From: Gordonia polyisoprenivorans
Lineage (GTDB): Bacteria; Actinomycetota; Actinomycetes; Mycobacteriales; Mycobacteriaceae
Assembly: GCF_017654315.1 (NCBI RefSeq)
Contig: NZ_CP072203.1
Coordinates: 3,906,001-3,970,000 of the forward strand
Length of the DNA: 64,000 bases
Reading direction: 5' to 3'
Under the pieces are notes generated by a model, which saw nothing but the letters and a program-made list of their open reading frames with translations, searched no databases and had not been told where the DNA came from. Made by a program: the position numbers and the translations under genes. Shown in pieces: positions 53,626 to 63,265 of this stretch (positions are counted from its first letter, which is position 1; every line of letters begins with the position of its first letter).

Positions 53626-54081
53626 TCACGCGGGATCGAACCGGAACACCGCACACCGGCCGGCGAGCGCCTCGAACTCGTCGGGGGTGCCCTCGGTGAC
53701 CAAACCCGATCGCGTCATGAACTCGACACCGGTGGGCACGAGTTCGGGAAACCGTCGAAGCAATGGGCGGGCCTGCGCCGCATCGAGTTCCACCATGCGC
53801 ACGGTTTCCGAACGCCGACGGGTGCGCAGGGTTGCGGTGTCGGCGGCACGGGCATTGCGTTCCCAGTCCGAGCCGGGGAAACCGGACACGACGTAGCGAT
53901 GACCGTCCACGGTCATCGGGGTGATCGGCGTCGATCGGGGCTTACCGCTCGTGCGCCCCGGCACGGTGAGGATCACCGGACCCTCGTCACCGAAGATCGG
54001 TATCCCGACCCTCGTCACCGCCATCAGCACCTTGTTCATCGGTGTCAACCACCACGGTGGCCGTGGGCTCGCATTCGTCAT
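53626..54081 (-). CDS. Deazaflavin-dependent (DDN-like) nitroreductase-family protein
   Basis: 151 residues. PIFGDEGPVILTVPGRTSGKPRSTPIT, then RYVVSGFPGSDWERNARAA form the pattern of F420-binding split-barrel proteins such as Ddn of M. tuberculosis. F420 is made by mycolic actinobacteria, so cofactor use is reasonable. Substrate unknown; such proteins reduce quinones or activated alkenes. Confidence 0.85.
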   Translation of the reverse strand: MTNASPRPPWWLTPMNKVLMAVTRVGIPIFGDEGPVILTVPGRTSGKPRSTPITPMTVDGHRYVVSGFPGSDWERNARAADTATLRTRRRSETVRMVELDAAQARPLLRRFPELVPTGVEFMTRSGLVTEGTPDEFEALAGRCAVFRFDPA

Positions 54082-54108
54082 GCCCGCCGAGGATAGCCGC
54101 AGACCGAC

Positions 54109-54891
54109 TCACAGGAGTTTGGACAGGAAGCTCTTGGTCCTCTCGTGCTGCGGATTCGCGAGAACCTCACGCGGATCGCCCTTTTCGACGACGACTCCGC
54201 CGTCCATGAACACCAGCTGGTCGGCCACCTCACGCGCGAAACCCATCTCGTGGGTGACCACCACCATCGTCATCCCGGACGCCGCAAGCTCTCGCATGAC
54301 GCCGAGTACCTCGCCCACCAATTCGGGATCGAGCGCCGAGGTCGGCTCGTCGAAGAGCATCAGCTTGGGTTCCATGGCGAGAGCACGAGCAATGGCGACT
54401 CGTTGTTGCTGTCCGCCGGAGAGCTGGGCCGGATAGGTATCGGCCTTGTCCGCGAGCCCCACCCGGTCGAGCAGTTCACGGGCACGCGCGAGTGCGGCGT
54501 CCTTCTTCTGCTTCTTCACCTGTGTCGGCGCCTCGATCACGTTCTCCAACGCGGTGCGATGCGGGAACAGGTTGAAATGCTGGAACACCATGCCGATGTC
54601 GCGCCGTTGCTTGGCCGCATCCTTCGGGCTCATCTCATAGAGCTTGTCGCCGCGTTCGCGATACCCGATCAGATCACCGTCGACGTAGAGCCGCCCGGTG
54701 TTGACCACCTCGAGATGGTTCACGCACCGCAAGAACGTCGACTTCCCCGATCCCGAGGGGCCGATCAGACAGAGGACCTCACCCTTGGCGACCTCGAGGC
54801 TGATGCCCTTGAGCACCTGCAGGGTCCCGAAGCTCTTGCACACCCGATCGGCGCGAACCATCGGTGGCGCAGCGGTCTCAACGGAGCTCAT
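54109..54891 (-). CDS. Polar amino-acid ABC transporter, ATP-binding subunit
   Basis: 260 residues. Walker [12 protein letters not shown], signature [15 protein letters not shown], Walker [15 protein letters not shown] and switch His in VVTHEMGFA. Of the GlnQ/HisP group that imports Glu, Gln, His, Arg or similar. ATG 54891 is used (GTG at 54894 also in frame); both overlap the end of the permease gene. Third gene of a binding protein-permease-ATPase operon; without a working binding protein (see 55848-58081) the system may be idle. Confidence 0.95.
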   Translation of the reverse strand: MSSVETAAPPMVRADRVCKSFGTLQVLKGISLEVAKGEVLCLIGPSGSGKSTFLRCVNHLEVVNTGRLYVDGDLIGYRERGDKLYEMSPKDAAKQRRDIGMVFQHFNLFPHRTALENVIEAPTQVKKQKKDAALARARELLDRVGLADKADTYPAQLSGGQQQRVAIARALAMEPKLMLFDEPTSALDPELVGEVLGVMRELAASGMTMVVVTHEMGFAREVADQLVFMDGGVVVEKGDPREVLANPQHERTKSFLSKLL

Positions 54892-55846
54892 CACTCTCCT
54901 CGTCGACGGCGAGCACCTTGTTCTGCGCGGCCGCCATCGCCTTCAATTGTCGCCCGGTCAACTGTCGCGACGCTCCTCGTGAGTAGTAGCGCTCCAGATA
55001 GAACTGGCCGACCATGAGCACGCTGGTGACCGCGAGGTACCAGGTCGAGGCCACCATGAGCAGTGGAATTGGCTGGAAGTTGACACCAGAGATATCTGCT
55101 TGCACACCGAACAGTTCGCCTGTGAACGGCACCGCAACCACGAGGCTCGTGGTCTTCAGCATGCTGATCACCTCGTTACCGGTCGGCGGAATGATCACTC
55201 GCATCGCCTGTGGCAACACCGTCCGGCGCATCGTCTGGGTCCATGACATCCCCAGCGCCACCGACGCCTCGGTCTGTCCCTCACCCACCGAGGAGATACC
55301 GGCACGCACGATCTCGGCCATGTACGCAGACTCATTGAGGGCCAGCCCGATCATCGCGAAGAGAAGGGCCGAGTAGAGATCCTGCATGTTCAGGTGTGCG
55401 AACTGCACCACAAACGGTATTCCCAGGTCGATGCGTTTGTATATGGAAGGGAACAAGCCCCAGAACACCAGCTGAACGTAGACCGGTGTCCCTCGAAAAA
55501 TCCACAGGTACACCCACGACACCGACCGCAGAACCACGTTGGGTGATAGCCGCATGATCGCAAGGAGGACGCCAAGGATGACGGCGATCACCATCGCGAG
55601 CACCGTGAGCAGCAGCGTGTAGCCCGCACCGACGAGAATCCGAGTGTCGAACAAATACTTGCCGTAGGTGGCCCATCCGTAGGCGGGATTCGTTGCCGCA
55701 CCGTAGACGAACAACACCACCAAGATCAGGACGATCGCAGCTGCCACCCACTGTCCGTAGTGGCGAAGTGGCACCGCTTGGATCGCCGTCGGTTCTCGCG
55801 GTCCGTCGTCAATTGGCGACGGACCGGAAGTCGAGGTTGCTCCCAC
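54878..55846 (-). CDS. Polar amino-acid ABC transporter, permease
   Basis: 322 residues, longer than average because of a polar N-terminal 35 and a C-terminal tail. About five to six membrane helices. The EAA loop that contacts the ATPase reads [18 protein letters not shown], followed by [16 protein letters not shown], typical of the His/Glu/Gln/Arg permease family. The GTG start lies one base after the binding-protein stop, so it is tightly coupled to that disrupted gene. Confidence 0.94.
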   Translation of the reverse strand: MGATSTSGPSPIDDGPREPTAIQAVPLRHYGQWVAAAIVLILVVLFVYGAATNPAYGWATYGKYLFDTRILVGAGYTLLLTVLAMVIAVILGVLLAIMRLSPNVVLRSVSWVYLWIFRGTPVYVQLVFWGLFPSIYKRIDLGIPFVVQFAHLNMQDLYSALLFAMIGLALNESAYMAEIVRAGISSVGEGQTEASVALGMSWTQTMRRTVLPQAMRVIIPPTGNEVISMLKTTSLVVAVPFTGELFGVQADISGVNFQPIPLLMVASTWYLAVTSVLMVGQFYLERYYSRGASRQLTGRQLKAMAAAQNKVLAVDEESDELR

Positions 55847-56474
55847 GTCAGCTGACCGGCGGATTGATCACCGGCGCCTGAATCATCCCGGCTTGGACTG
55901 TCCAGTGCTCGGCGATGGCCTTGTACTGACCGTTGTCGATGAGATACTGCAGCGCCTTCTGCATGGCTGGCCCCAACGACGATCCCTTCTGCACGGCCCA
56001 CCCGTAAGGTTCGGATTCCGCAACCCCGCCCGCCAACGCCAACTTTCCGTTGGATCGGGCGATCGCGTACGCGGTCACCGGAGAGTCAGCGGACATGGCA
56101 TCAACCTTGCTCAACAGGAGCGCGTTGGTTGCCTGATCCTGACTATCGAACTTGACAATCTCAATCGCGTCCTTACCTGCATCGGTGCACGCCTTGCTTT
56201 TTGCGGGCAGTTCAGTATCGGCTTCGACCGTGTGAGACTGGACCGCAACCTTCTTGCCGCAAGCGTTATTCGGATCGATGGCTTCGCCCGTTCGCTGCGC
56301 CCATTGGATGCCCGCGCTGAAGTAACTCACGAAGTCGACCTGCTGTAGTCGCTCGGGATTCACAGTGAACGAAGACATACCCACGTCATAGGTCCCCGCA
56401 ACGATCGACGGGATGATCTTGTCGAACTGCGCCTCGATGTATTGCTGTGGTTACCCCCGTTTGCCGGACATCGG

Positions 56475-57341
56475 TTAAGCGGCTTCGGTAGCCGCCTGGT
56501 CAATCATGTTGCGTTCGAATGTCACCGGGTCAAGGTAGCCCAGCGAGCTGTGTCGTCTCCTGCGGTTGTACACCTGATCGATCCAGCGGGACACCGCGAC
56601 GATGGCCTCCAGGTGAGTGTCGAACTCCCGTCGATCGTAGAACTCGGTCTTCAACGTCGACCAGAAACTTTCCTGCTGAGCGTTGTCCCAACACACCCCG
56701 GTCCTGCCCACTGAGAGCCGCACTTTCAGGTCGTCAGCGACCTGCGCCATCTGCTCAGAGGTGTACTGACAGCCCCTGTCGGCATGGAAAATGACCTGAT
56801 CGGTCGACCCGGTTTCCGGCTCGCGAAACATCACCGCATTCCGCAACGCCGTGTCCACAATATCAGTGTGCAGAGTATCAGAGAATGCGTAGCCAAGTAC
56901 CCGACGCGAACACCCATCCCGCACCACGCACAAATACAACCAACCGCCACTCGTTGTACGTAAATACGTGATATCAGACGTCCACACCGTATTCAACACT
57001 CCGCGATCGAACTCACGACCCACCAGATCCGGTATCACATGCGGATTCTGATCCGCGATCGTCGTCACAGGAGTCCACGGACGCGGACTGATACCAGCAA
57101 TACCATTGGAACGCATCAACTTAGCCACAGTCTTCGTAGACACCACCTCGCCGGAATCCCGCAGATCAGCGGTAATCCGCGGCGCGCGCGTACACCTGAT
57201 CCGACTGCTCATGGACTCGCACAATCTTTTCCACCAACTCCTGCCGCCGTACCTGACGTGCCGACGGCCCAGCCTCCTGCCGCTCACGCCATTCATAAAA
57301 ACCCGACCGCGACACCCCCAACAATTCAACACTACGTACAA
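56475..57341 (-). pseudogene. IS3-family transposase OrfB, frameshifted
   Basis: Integrase-core DDE transposase. The first Asp in VWTSDITYL, the second in FHADRGCQYTS and Glu in NAQQESFWSTLK are intact, followed by YNRRRRHSSLGYLDPV. The normal N-terminus (YEIIDAEKATFPV, then SRSGFYEW and VHEQSDQVY) is in another frame, beginning near 57372; it hits a stop just after ARAADYR. Compared with the expected VYGAPRITADL, one extra base lies in the GC run near 57181-57193. The open frame listed from 57341 therefore has a false N-terminus. Confidence 0.85.
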
Positions 57342-57368
57342 CAGGGAAGGTGGCCTTCTCCGCGTCGA

Positions 57369-57680
57369 TTATCTCGTACGCTTGTTCTGCTGCGAATTCT
57401 CCGCCGCGAAGAAGGCTGCCGCAGTTTTTAAGAAATCCCGATCCATCCGCAACTCGGCAACCTCCCGACGCAAACGCTCCAACTCGGCACGCTCATCGGC
57501 ATCGACCGCCGGCGGAGGATCATCCATCCGCGACCGCTCAATGGCCACCCACCGACCCAGCAACTGCTCACCCACACCGACCTCCCGCGCGACCTCCGCG
57601 ATCGTGCGACCAGTATCGATCACCAAGTGCGCAGCCTCACGCCGATACTTCGGCGTGTAACTCTTCCGCTTCGCTCCCAT
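57369..57680 (-). CDS. IS3-family transposase OrfA
   Basis: 103 residues from ATG 57680 (MGAKRKSYTPKYRREAAHLV). Helix-turn-helix DNA-binding protein (TIAEVAREVGVGEQLLGRWV), then a leucine-zipper-like coiled coil (ERLRREVAELRMDRDFLK). OrfB lies in the -1 frame relative to OrfA and overlaps its end, as needed for the programmed frameshift that makes the IS3 OrfAB fusion; the slip site was not identified. Confidence 0.9.
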   Translation of the reverse strand: MGAKRKSYTPKYRREAAHLVIDTGRTIAEVAREVGVGEQLLGRWVAIERSRMDDPPPAVDADERAELERLRREVAELRMDRDFLKTAAAFFAAENSQQNKRTR

Positions 57681-58206
57681 CACTCCATCCTCTCCCGCCA
57701 GCCTCACACTGGCCATCAAGATGTCCGGGAAACGGGGTCAACCCCATTGCGGTTTCAGCCCGAGAACCTTGGTTACAGCGTCCATCAAGTCAACGTCGAA
57801 ACCAATGATGTTGCCGCTGCTGTCCTTGAACTCGTTGGGCGAATATGGCACGTTCACCCCAACCTTGAGTTCGCCGCTGCTCCGAACGCCCTCGGGTAGG
57901 AGCGCAGCGATCGCCTCGTTCTTGGCGACTTGCACATTGGTAGGGCTGATGTCGGCACCCAGCGTGGCGGTGTCGTTGTCATCGTTCGAGCAGCCCGCCA
58001 CCACAAGGGCGATCACCCCCACGAGCAACATGAAGATCCCGGCAGACGTCGTAGGCTGCCGAACGATCGGAGATCGCGCATCACAACTATCCCTTCGCGC
58101 CTCGGAATCACGCTCCGGGGCAGGTCGGCCGATCAGAAGACAGGGCTGTCCCCCGCCGTCTGAACTTACTTCCGCGGAGCTGCTTTCACCGGTTGGTTAC
58201 GAGAGA

Positions 58207-59301
58207 TTAACCGCTTCGGCCTTGCCGACTCAGACGATCGAGCACCGCACGGCCGACGTCGGCCGTGGTGGCCGTACCGCCGAGGTCCGGTGTCCTGGCA
58301 CCGGCGGCGACGCTGTCACCCACGGCGGTGTCGATGGCCGTGGCGGCCGCGAGCAGCCGACTGTCGTCGTGGCGGGTTCCCCACCATCGCAACGCCATCG
58401 CGGCGGAGGCGATGATCGCGATCGGGTCGGCCACACCGCGTCCGGCGATGTCGGGGGCTGCGCCATGCGAGGCCTGCGCCATCACGACCGTGTCGGAGCA
58501 GTTGACCGAGCCCGCGGTACCCAGCGATCCGGCGAGTTCGCCCGCGAGATCGGACAGGATGTCGCCGAACAGGTTCTCGGTCACGATGACGTCGAAATCG
58601 CCGGGCCGGCGAACCAGCAGGGCCGCCATGGCGTCGACGTGTTTGTCGTCCACCACGAGGCCCGGGTACTGCTCGGCGACCTCCCGACACACGTCCCGGA
58701 AGAGCCCGGTGGTCAATCGCAGCACGTTCGCCTTGTGCACGATGGTGAGCCGACCCGAGCGTTCGCGCGCGAGTCGGCACGCCTGATGCGCGATCCGTTC
58801 GGTCGCCGCACGCGAGATCACCCCCACGGCGAGTGCGACGTCGGGGGTGGGCATGAACTCGCCCGACCCGACCGTCATGTTGCGATCGGCGTAGAGGCCC
58901 TCGGAATTCTCCCGGACGATGACGACATCGAGGTCCGGCGCGAGCGCGCCGACGCCGGGGATCGCCCGGCACGGTCGCAGGTTGGCGTAGAGCCCGAATC
59001 TCTTGCGGATGATCGCGCCGGGGGTGAGGTCTGCGGCGAACCGCGCCGGGTAGCCGGCCGAGTCGTGTGGGCCGAGGATCCAGATGTCGAGATCCTCGAG
59101 CGCCGCGAGCGTCTCGTCGGGGACCGGACACCCGTGTGTCTCGATCGCTGTCAGGCCGAGCGGCAGTGAGACCCAATCGAATTCGACGCCGACGAGCTGA
59201 CCCGCCGCGGAGACGACGTCCCTGGCGACGGGGACGATCTCCGGTCCGATTCCGTCGCCGTCCATGACACCGATGCGTTGTCGCGTCCTCGTTGTGTTCA
59301 T
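58207..59301 (-). CDS. Isocitrate/isopropylmalate dehydrogenase-family protein
   Basis: 364 residues from ATG 59301. NAD-dependent decarboxylating beta-hydroxyacid dehydrogenase fold: GDGIGPEI at the N-terminus, VVIVRENSEGLYAD, the KANVLRLTTGLF lysine region and the Mg-binding NLFGDILSDLAGELAGSLG. Could be tartrate/malate-type or 3-isopropylmalate-type; leuB is normally elsewhere in this group, and the setting beside a permease and amidohydrolase points to a catabolic substrate. Divergent from the APC permease, sharing the palindrome at 59400-59422. Confidence 0.85.
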   Translation of the reverse strand: MNTTRTRQRIGVMDGDGIGPEIVPVARDVVSAAGQLVGVEFDWVSLPLGLTAIETHGCPVPDETLAALEDLDIWILGPHDSAGYPARFAADLTPGAIIRKRFGLYANLRPCRAIPGVGALAPDLDVVIVRENSEGLYADRNMTVGSGEFMPTPDVALAVGVISRAATERIAHQACRLARERSGRLTIVHKANVLRLTTGLFRDVCREVAEQYPGLVVDDKHVDAMAALLVRRPGDFDVIVTENLFGDILSDLAGELAGSLGTAGSVNCSDTVVMAQASHGAAPDIAGRGVADPIAIIASAAMALRWWGTRHDDSRLLAAATAIDTAVGDSVAAGARTPDLGGTATTADVGRAVLDRLSRQGRSG

Positions 59302-59369
59302 CGGCCCGAGCGTATCGGGCCGCACCGGAGGCGAACCCACGTGCGTTGCGCACCGATCCACGCCTGCTG

Positions 59370-59422
59370 TTGACACCGCGTGTGACGTGCCTCATTCTCT
59401 TAACCGAATCTGATTCGTTTAA
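59370..59422 (+). promoter_or_regulatory. Promoter and palindromic operator of the permease-amidohydrolase-TetR operon
   Basis: TTGACA at 59370-59375, a 17-base spacer and CATTCT (59393-59398) as weak -10. Directly after it, 59400-59422, lies a 23-bp palindrome with arms TTAA-CGAATC and GATTCG-TTAA around one central base, with one mismatched pair. Its size and symmetry suit a TetR-family repressor, and a TetR gene closes the operon. The site would cover the transcription start. It also lies in the divergent region of the dehydrogenase gene. Confidence 0.6.
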
Positions 59423-59461
59423 TCCACCGCAGATCTCACCGCTTGCGAAAAGAGCACTCCC

Positions 59462-60979
59462 ATGACCCGACAACCGGCGACCCCACCGATTGCCACTCCG
59501 CCCGGACCGGCGCGCCCCGAGGGCCTCGACAGCCCACCACCACCGGAGATCGGCCTGAAACAGAATGCCCTCGGCGCACCCGCCATCGCCTTCATGGTGA
59601 TCGCGGCGGCCGCACCACTGACGGTGATGGCAGGCGTCGCCCCCTTGGCACTGTCCATCGGCGGGGCCGGCGCACCGGTCGCGTACCTGGTTGCCGGTGC
59701 CGCGTTCGCGATCTTCGCCGTGGCCTTCATGGCGATGACCAGGGCAACCGGCGGAAAGGGAGCGTTCTACTCCTACATCACGCTCGGCCTCGGCCGATCC
59801 GTCGGACTCGGATGCGGGCTGTTGGCCGTCGTCGCCTACAACGCCCTGCAGATCGGCGTCTACGGCTTGATGGCCATCCAGACCCAGGACGCGATCACCC
59901 GCCTGTTCGGCATCACCATCGAGTGGCCCTATCTCGCACTCGCCGCGATCGCGATCGTCTGGTACGTCGGTCGCCGCGGAATCGACGTCGGGGCGAAATT
60001 CCTCGGGGTGCTGCTCTCCCTGGAAACCGGAATCCTGCTGGTATTGGCGTTCGCCGTGCTGGCGCAGGGCGGCGCGCATGGGATCGGCTTCGACTCCTTC
60101 CATCCGTCCGCGGTGTTCGCTCCCGGCATGGGCGGCATCCTCGCCTTCGCCTTCGCCGCGTTCATGGGATTCGAGTCCACTGCGCTCTACCGTTCGGAGG
60201 CGCGCGACCCCGATCGGACCATCCCCCGGGCGACGTACTGGGCGGTCGGCTTCATGGCCATCGCGTATTGCTTCATCGTCTGGTCGATGGTGCAGGCCTT
60301 CGGTGCTCGCGAGGTCCAGGCCGCGGCCACCGATGACGTTGCGGGACTGTTCTTCTCCGCGATGACCCACTACGTCGGGACGTGGGCCACCGACGTCATG
60401 TCGGTCCTCATCGTCACCAGTGCGCTGGCCTCGCAGATCGCTTTCCACAACGCGATCACCCGCTACACCTATTCACTGGCCCGCGACGGCGTGCTGCCCG
60501 CCTACCTCGACCGCACACACCCGGTGTTCCGGTCGCCGGCGCGCGCCGGTGCACTGCAAACCGTCATCGCCGCAATCGTCGTGGGCGCCTTCGCCATCGC
60601 CGGCGCCGACCCCTACTACCGTCTCCTACTCCTGGTGAACACCCCCGGAGTGGTCGGAATCATTGCGCTGCAACTGATCACCGCGATCGCCGTGGTGGCC
60701 TACTTCGCGCGCAAACGCCTCGTTCGAGTCGAACGGGTCGCCGTCATCGCCGGAATGGTCAGCATCGGGGTACTCGGTGTGGCGCTGGCGGTCCTGATCT
60801 CGAAGATCAACCTGCTCACCAATGCCGATGCCACCACCAACACCTGGCTGGTCGGCCTCGTCGGTGCCGTGCTGCTCGCGGGAATCGCGGTGGCCCAATA
60901 CTTCCGGCTGCGACGACCAAGGATCTTCGACCGCATCGGCGGTCTGTACGACGACCCCCATGCCGATACCGAACGCTGA
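59462..60979 (+). CDS. APC-superfamily permease
   Basis: 505 residues with about 12 membrane helices. The N-terminal QNALGAPAIAFMVIAAAAPLTVM and AYLVAGAAFAIFAVAFMAM, then AFMGFESTALYRSEARDPDRTIPRATYWAV are typical of amino acid-polyamine-organocation transporters; ESTALYRSEARDP is the conserved helix-6 loop. Likely proton-coupled uptake of an amino acid or amine. First gene of a three-gene operon with the amidohydrolase and TetR genes (gaps 21 and 38 bases). Confidence 0.92.
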   Translation: MTRQPATPPIATPPGPARPEGLDSPPPPEIGLKQNALGAPAIAFMVIAAAAPLTVMAGVAPLALSIGGAGAPVAYLVAGAAFAIFAVAFMAMTRATGGKGAFYSYITLGLGRSVGLGCGLLAVVAYNALQIGVYGLMAIQTQDAITRLFGITIEWPYLALAAIAIVWYVGRRGIDVGAKFLGVLLSLETGILLVLAFAVLAQGGAHGIGFDSFHPSAVFAPGMGGILAFAFAAFMGFESTALYRSEARDPDRTIPRATYWAVGFMAIAYCFIVWSMVQAFGAREVQAAATDDVAGLFFSAMTHYVGTWATDVMSVLIVTSALASQIAFHNAITRYTYSLARDGVLPAYLDRTHPVFRSPARAGALQTVIAAIVVGAFAIAGADPYYRLLLLVNTPGVVGIIALQLITAIAVVAYFARKRLVRVERVAVIAGMVSIGVLGVALAVLISKINLLTNADATTNTWLVGLVGAVLLAGIAVAQYFRLRRPRIFDRIGGLYDDPHADTER

Positions 60980-61000
60980 CCACACCGAGGAGATCACCGA

Positions 61001-62596
61001 ATGAGCCCGGCAGACACCGCCCTGTTCGCCCGCACCATCCACACCCTGCGCACCGGCGCACCCGTCGAGGCGCTCGCCGTCCGGGACGGCCGGGTCACCG
61101 CCGTCGGCGACGCGCGCTCGATCAAGTCCGAGATCGGTGGCGCCACCGAGGTCATCGACCTCGGTGACGCAACCCTGACGCCCGGACTGATCGACGGACA
61201 CATTCATCCGGTGCTCGGCTTGAAGATGACCGCCGGACACGACCTTTCGTCGGTGACGACCATCGACGAACTCGTCGTCGCGTTGCGCGCCGCACCCCGC
61301 AACGACGGGTGGGTGCTCGGCTGGGGGCTCGATCCCAACGTCTTCGGCGACCACCTGATCACCCATGCGCCGATCGTCGAGGCACTCGGTGACGATGTCC
61401 CCGTGTTCATCTATCTCTTCGACGCGCACTCGGCGCTCGCGAGTCCGGCCGCGTTGCACGCGGCGGGAGTTCACGGGCCGCGCCCCTTTGCGGGCAACGC
61501 CGAGATCGTTTGCACCGACGGGATTCCCACCGGACATCTACTCGAGCTCGAAGCCGTCGAGCTCGTTGACGGCGCCCTACCGAACGAACCGGCGACTGCT
61601 CGTCGTCGGCGCCTACACGAGGTGCTGACCGCCATGGCGCAGTCCGGGATCACCTCGGGCAACGCCATGGACTTCGAGGCGGACAGCGGAGAACTCGTTG
61701 CCGCCCTCGAGGACTCGGGAGATCTACCGATCCGGTTGCGGTTCGCACCGTTCTGTATGCCCGGCACCGATCGCGCACAGCTCGACCACATCGTCGAGTT
61801 GCAGAGGCACGGCGGGCGGCGATGGCGGGTCGACGGGGTGAAGTTCATGATCGACGGCACCATCGACGGCGGGACCGCGTGGCTCGAACACGCCGACGCA
61901 CACGGCGAATCGACCGCGCCGCTGTGGCCCGATCCGGCCGAGTATCGCGAAGCCGTCCGTTATCTCGCCGCACGTGGGGTACCGACGGTGACCCATGCCA
62001 TCGGCGACGCGGGTATCCGATATGCCCTCGACACCCTCGCCGACACCCCGGCGACACCCACCGGCGTCCGGCACCGGATCGAGCACATCGAAACCCTGCC
62101 CGACGATCTCGTGTCGCGGTTCGCTGCGACCGGCGTCGTCGCCAGCATGCAGCCCAACCACTGCACCCTCTACACGCGTGGCGATCAGAGCGACAACTGG
62201 TCGGTCCGGCTCGGTACCGAGCGCGCGAACCGGGCGTTCCGCACCCGCGACATCCGCGACTCGGGGGCACTGTTGGCGCTCGGATCGGATTGGCCGGTGG
62301 CACCGTTCGACCCGCGCAAGATCCTCGCCGACGCGCAGTTGCGGCGCCGCGCAGGCCATCTCGACGAGATTCCGGTGTGCCCGGAGCAGGGGCTGACCGC
62401 CTCGATGGCCTTGGAGGGATACACCTCTCACGCCGCCCGCGCCCAGGGATCTGCCGACGCCGGCTGGATCGGGGTCGGCGCCCGCGCCGATTTCACCGCA
62501 TTCGCCGTCGACCCGTTGACCGCCCCACCCGACGAGCTGGCCGACGCTCCCGTCGTCGCGACGATGGTCGACGGACGGTTCGTGTTCCGAGCATGA
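61001..62596 (+). CDS. Amidohydrolase family protein (YtcJ-like)
   Basis: 531 residues. LTPGLIDGHIHPVLG gives the HxH metal motif; later VDGVKFMIDGTIDGGTAWL (metal-bridging Lys region), THAIGDAG and RIEHIETLPDD supply further metal ligands, and LALGSDWPVAPFDP the final catalytic Asp. The YtcJ/N-acyl-amino-acid or amine amidohydrolase type. GAGGAG lies 7 bases before the ATG. Probably acts on what the upstream permease imports. Confidence 0.92.
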   Translation: MSPADTALFARTIHTLRTGAPVEALAVRDGRVTAVGDARSIKSEIGGATEVIDLGDATLTPGLIDGHIHPVLGLKMTAGHDLSSVTTIDELVVALRAAPRNDGWVLGWGLDPNVFGDHLITHAPIVEALGDDVPVFIYLFDAHSALASPAALHAAGVHGPRPFAGNAEIVCTDGIPTGHLLELEAVELVDGALPNEPATARRRRLHEVLTAMAQSGITSGNAMDFEADSGELVAALEDSGDLPIRLRFAPFCMPGTDRAQLDHIVELQRHGGRRWRVDGVKFMIDGTIDGGTAWLEHADAHGESTAPLWPDPAEYREAVRYLAARGVPTVTHAIGDAGIRYALDTLADTPATPTGVRHRIEHIETLPDDLVSRFAATGVVASMQPNHCTLYTRGDQSDNWSVRLGTERANRAFRTRDIRDSGALLALGSDWPVAPFDPRKILADAQLRRRAGHLDEIPVCPEQGLTASMALEGYTSHAARAQGSADAGWIGVGARADFTAFAVDPLTAPPDELADAPVVATMVDGRFVFRA

Positions 62597-62634
62597 TCGG
62601 TTCGCGCCGGGCGACGATGTCCTAGGCTGACGTC

Positions 62635-63246
62635 GTGCCCCGACCGACCTCGCCGCTCCTCGACCGCGACTCGATCGCTCGCGCCGCGCTCGCCGAGCTC
62701 GACGCGAAGGAGACCTTCACCATGCCCGGGCTGGCCAAACGGCTGGGCGTGGCGGTCTCCTCGCTTTATCACCACGTCTCCGGACGAGAAGAGGTACTCG
62801 AGCTCGTGCGCGGCACCATCGCGGTGGCGATGGCCGACGACGTCGACTGGTCCGGCGGCTGGCGTGGAGCGGTCACCACGTGGGTACGGACCTACCGGGA
62901 CGCCTTCGGAGCGCATCCGGCGCTGGTGCGAGCGCTCACCGGGCAGACGGTCGAAGCTCCGGCGATCCTGAACAGCTACGACCACCTCGCGCAGTGCCTC
63001 GTCGCCGCAGGATTCGCCGACACGGAAATCCTGCACCTCATCACGCTCCTCGACACCTTCGCGCTCGGCTCGGCACTCGACGCCGCGGCACCGGCGACGG
63101 TGTGGTCAGTCGAGTCCCTCGCCGCCGACAGTGCGCTCGCCAGAGCGGTCGCCGCCGCCCCGAGCGGACGCCAACGCGCCGATGCCGCCTTCGATTTCGG
63201 GCTCGGCCTGTTACTCGACGCGCTGGAACGCCGGCTGCTCCGGTAA
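62635..63246 (+). CDS. TetR-family transcriptional regulator
   Basis: 203 residues from GTG. N-terminal HTH (SIARAALAELDAKETFTMPG, then KRLGVAVSSLYHHVSGREEVLEL) and a TetR_C-type ligand-binding domain (AVTTWVRTYRDAFGAHPAL). Last gene of the permease-amidohydrolase operon; likely represses it through the 59400-59422 palindrome and also the divergent dehydrogenase gene (inference). Confidence 0.93.
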   Translation: MPRPTSPLLDRDSIARAALAELDAKETFTMPGLAKRLGVAVSSLYHHVSGREEVLELVRGTIAVAMADDVDWSGGWRGAVTTWVRTYRDAFGAHPALVRALTGQTVEAPAILNSYDHLAQCLVAAGFADTEILHLITLLDTFALGSALDAAAPATVWSVESLAADSALARAVAAAPSGRQRADAAFDFGLGLLLDALERRLLR

Positions 63247-63265
63247 ACGCCTCGACGCACCCATG

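Larger units (their letters stand above)
56449..57743 (-). mobile_element. IS3-family insertion sequence
   Basis: About 1.29 kb with imperfect 24-bp terminal inverted repeats (56449-56472 and 57720-57743; shared core GTTT-CCGGACATC, preceded by GGTT). It carries orfA and orfB in the usual overlapping arrangement. No clear 3- to 4-bp target duplication is seen at the two ends, so the exact boundaries are uncertain by a few bases. It lies in the substrate-binding protein gene, in the same orientation. OrfB has an internal frameshift, so this copy is probably unable to move on its own. Confidence 0.88.
55848..58081 (-). pseudogene. Amino-acid ABC transporter substrate-binding lipoprotein gene, interrupted by an IS3 element
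   Basis: Two pieces on the same strand surround the IS. The N-terminal piece (about 57744-58081) carries lipobox VVAGC, SGELKVGVNVPYSPNEF and IIGFDVDLMDAVTKVLGLKPQW. The C-terminal piece (55848-56448) resumes QQYIEAQFDKIIPSIVAGTYDVGMSS and ends QAPVINPPVS. Together they make a normal Glu/Gln-type periplasmic binding protein. The signal peptide also needs a frame change: ATG 58081 with AAGGGA encodes MRDLRSFGSLRRLPG, then one missing base near 58035-58043 shifts into FMLLVGVIALVVAGC. A shorter start at 58031 would avoid it but lacks basic residues. Confidence 0.85.

Noticed and set aside
56451..57741. A 3-bp target duplication at the IS3 ends
   Set aside because: Flanking bases do not match as a direct repeat under any boundary I tried, so none is claimed.
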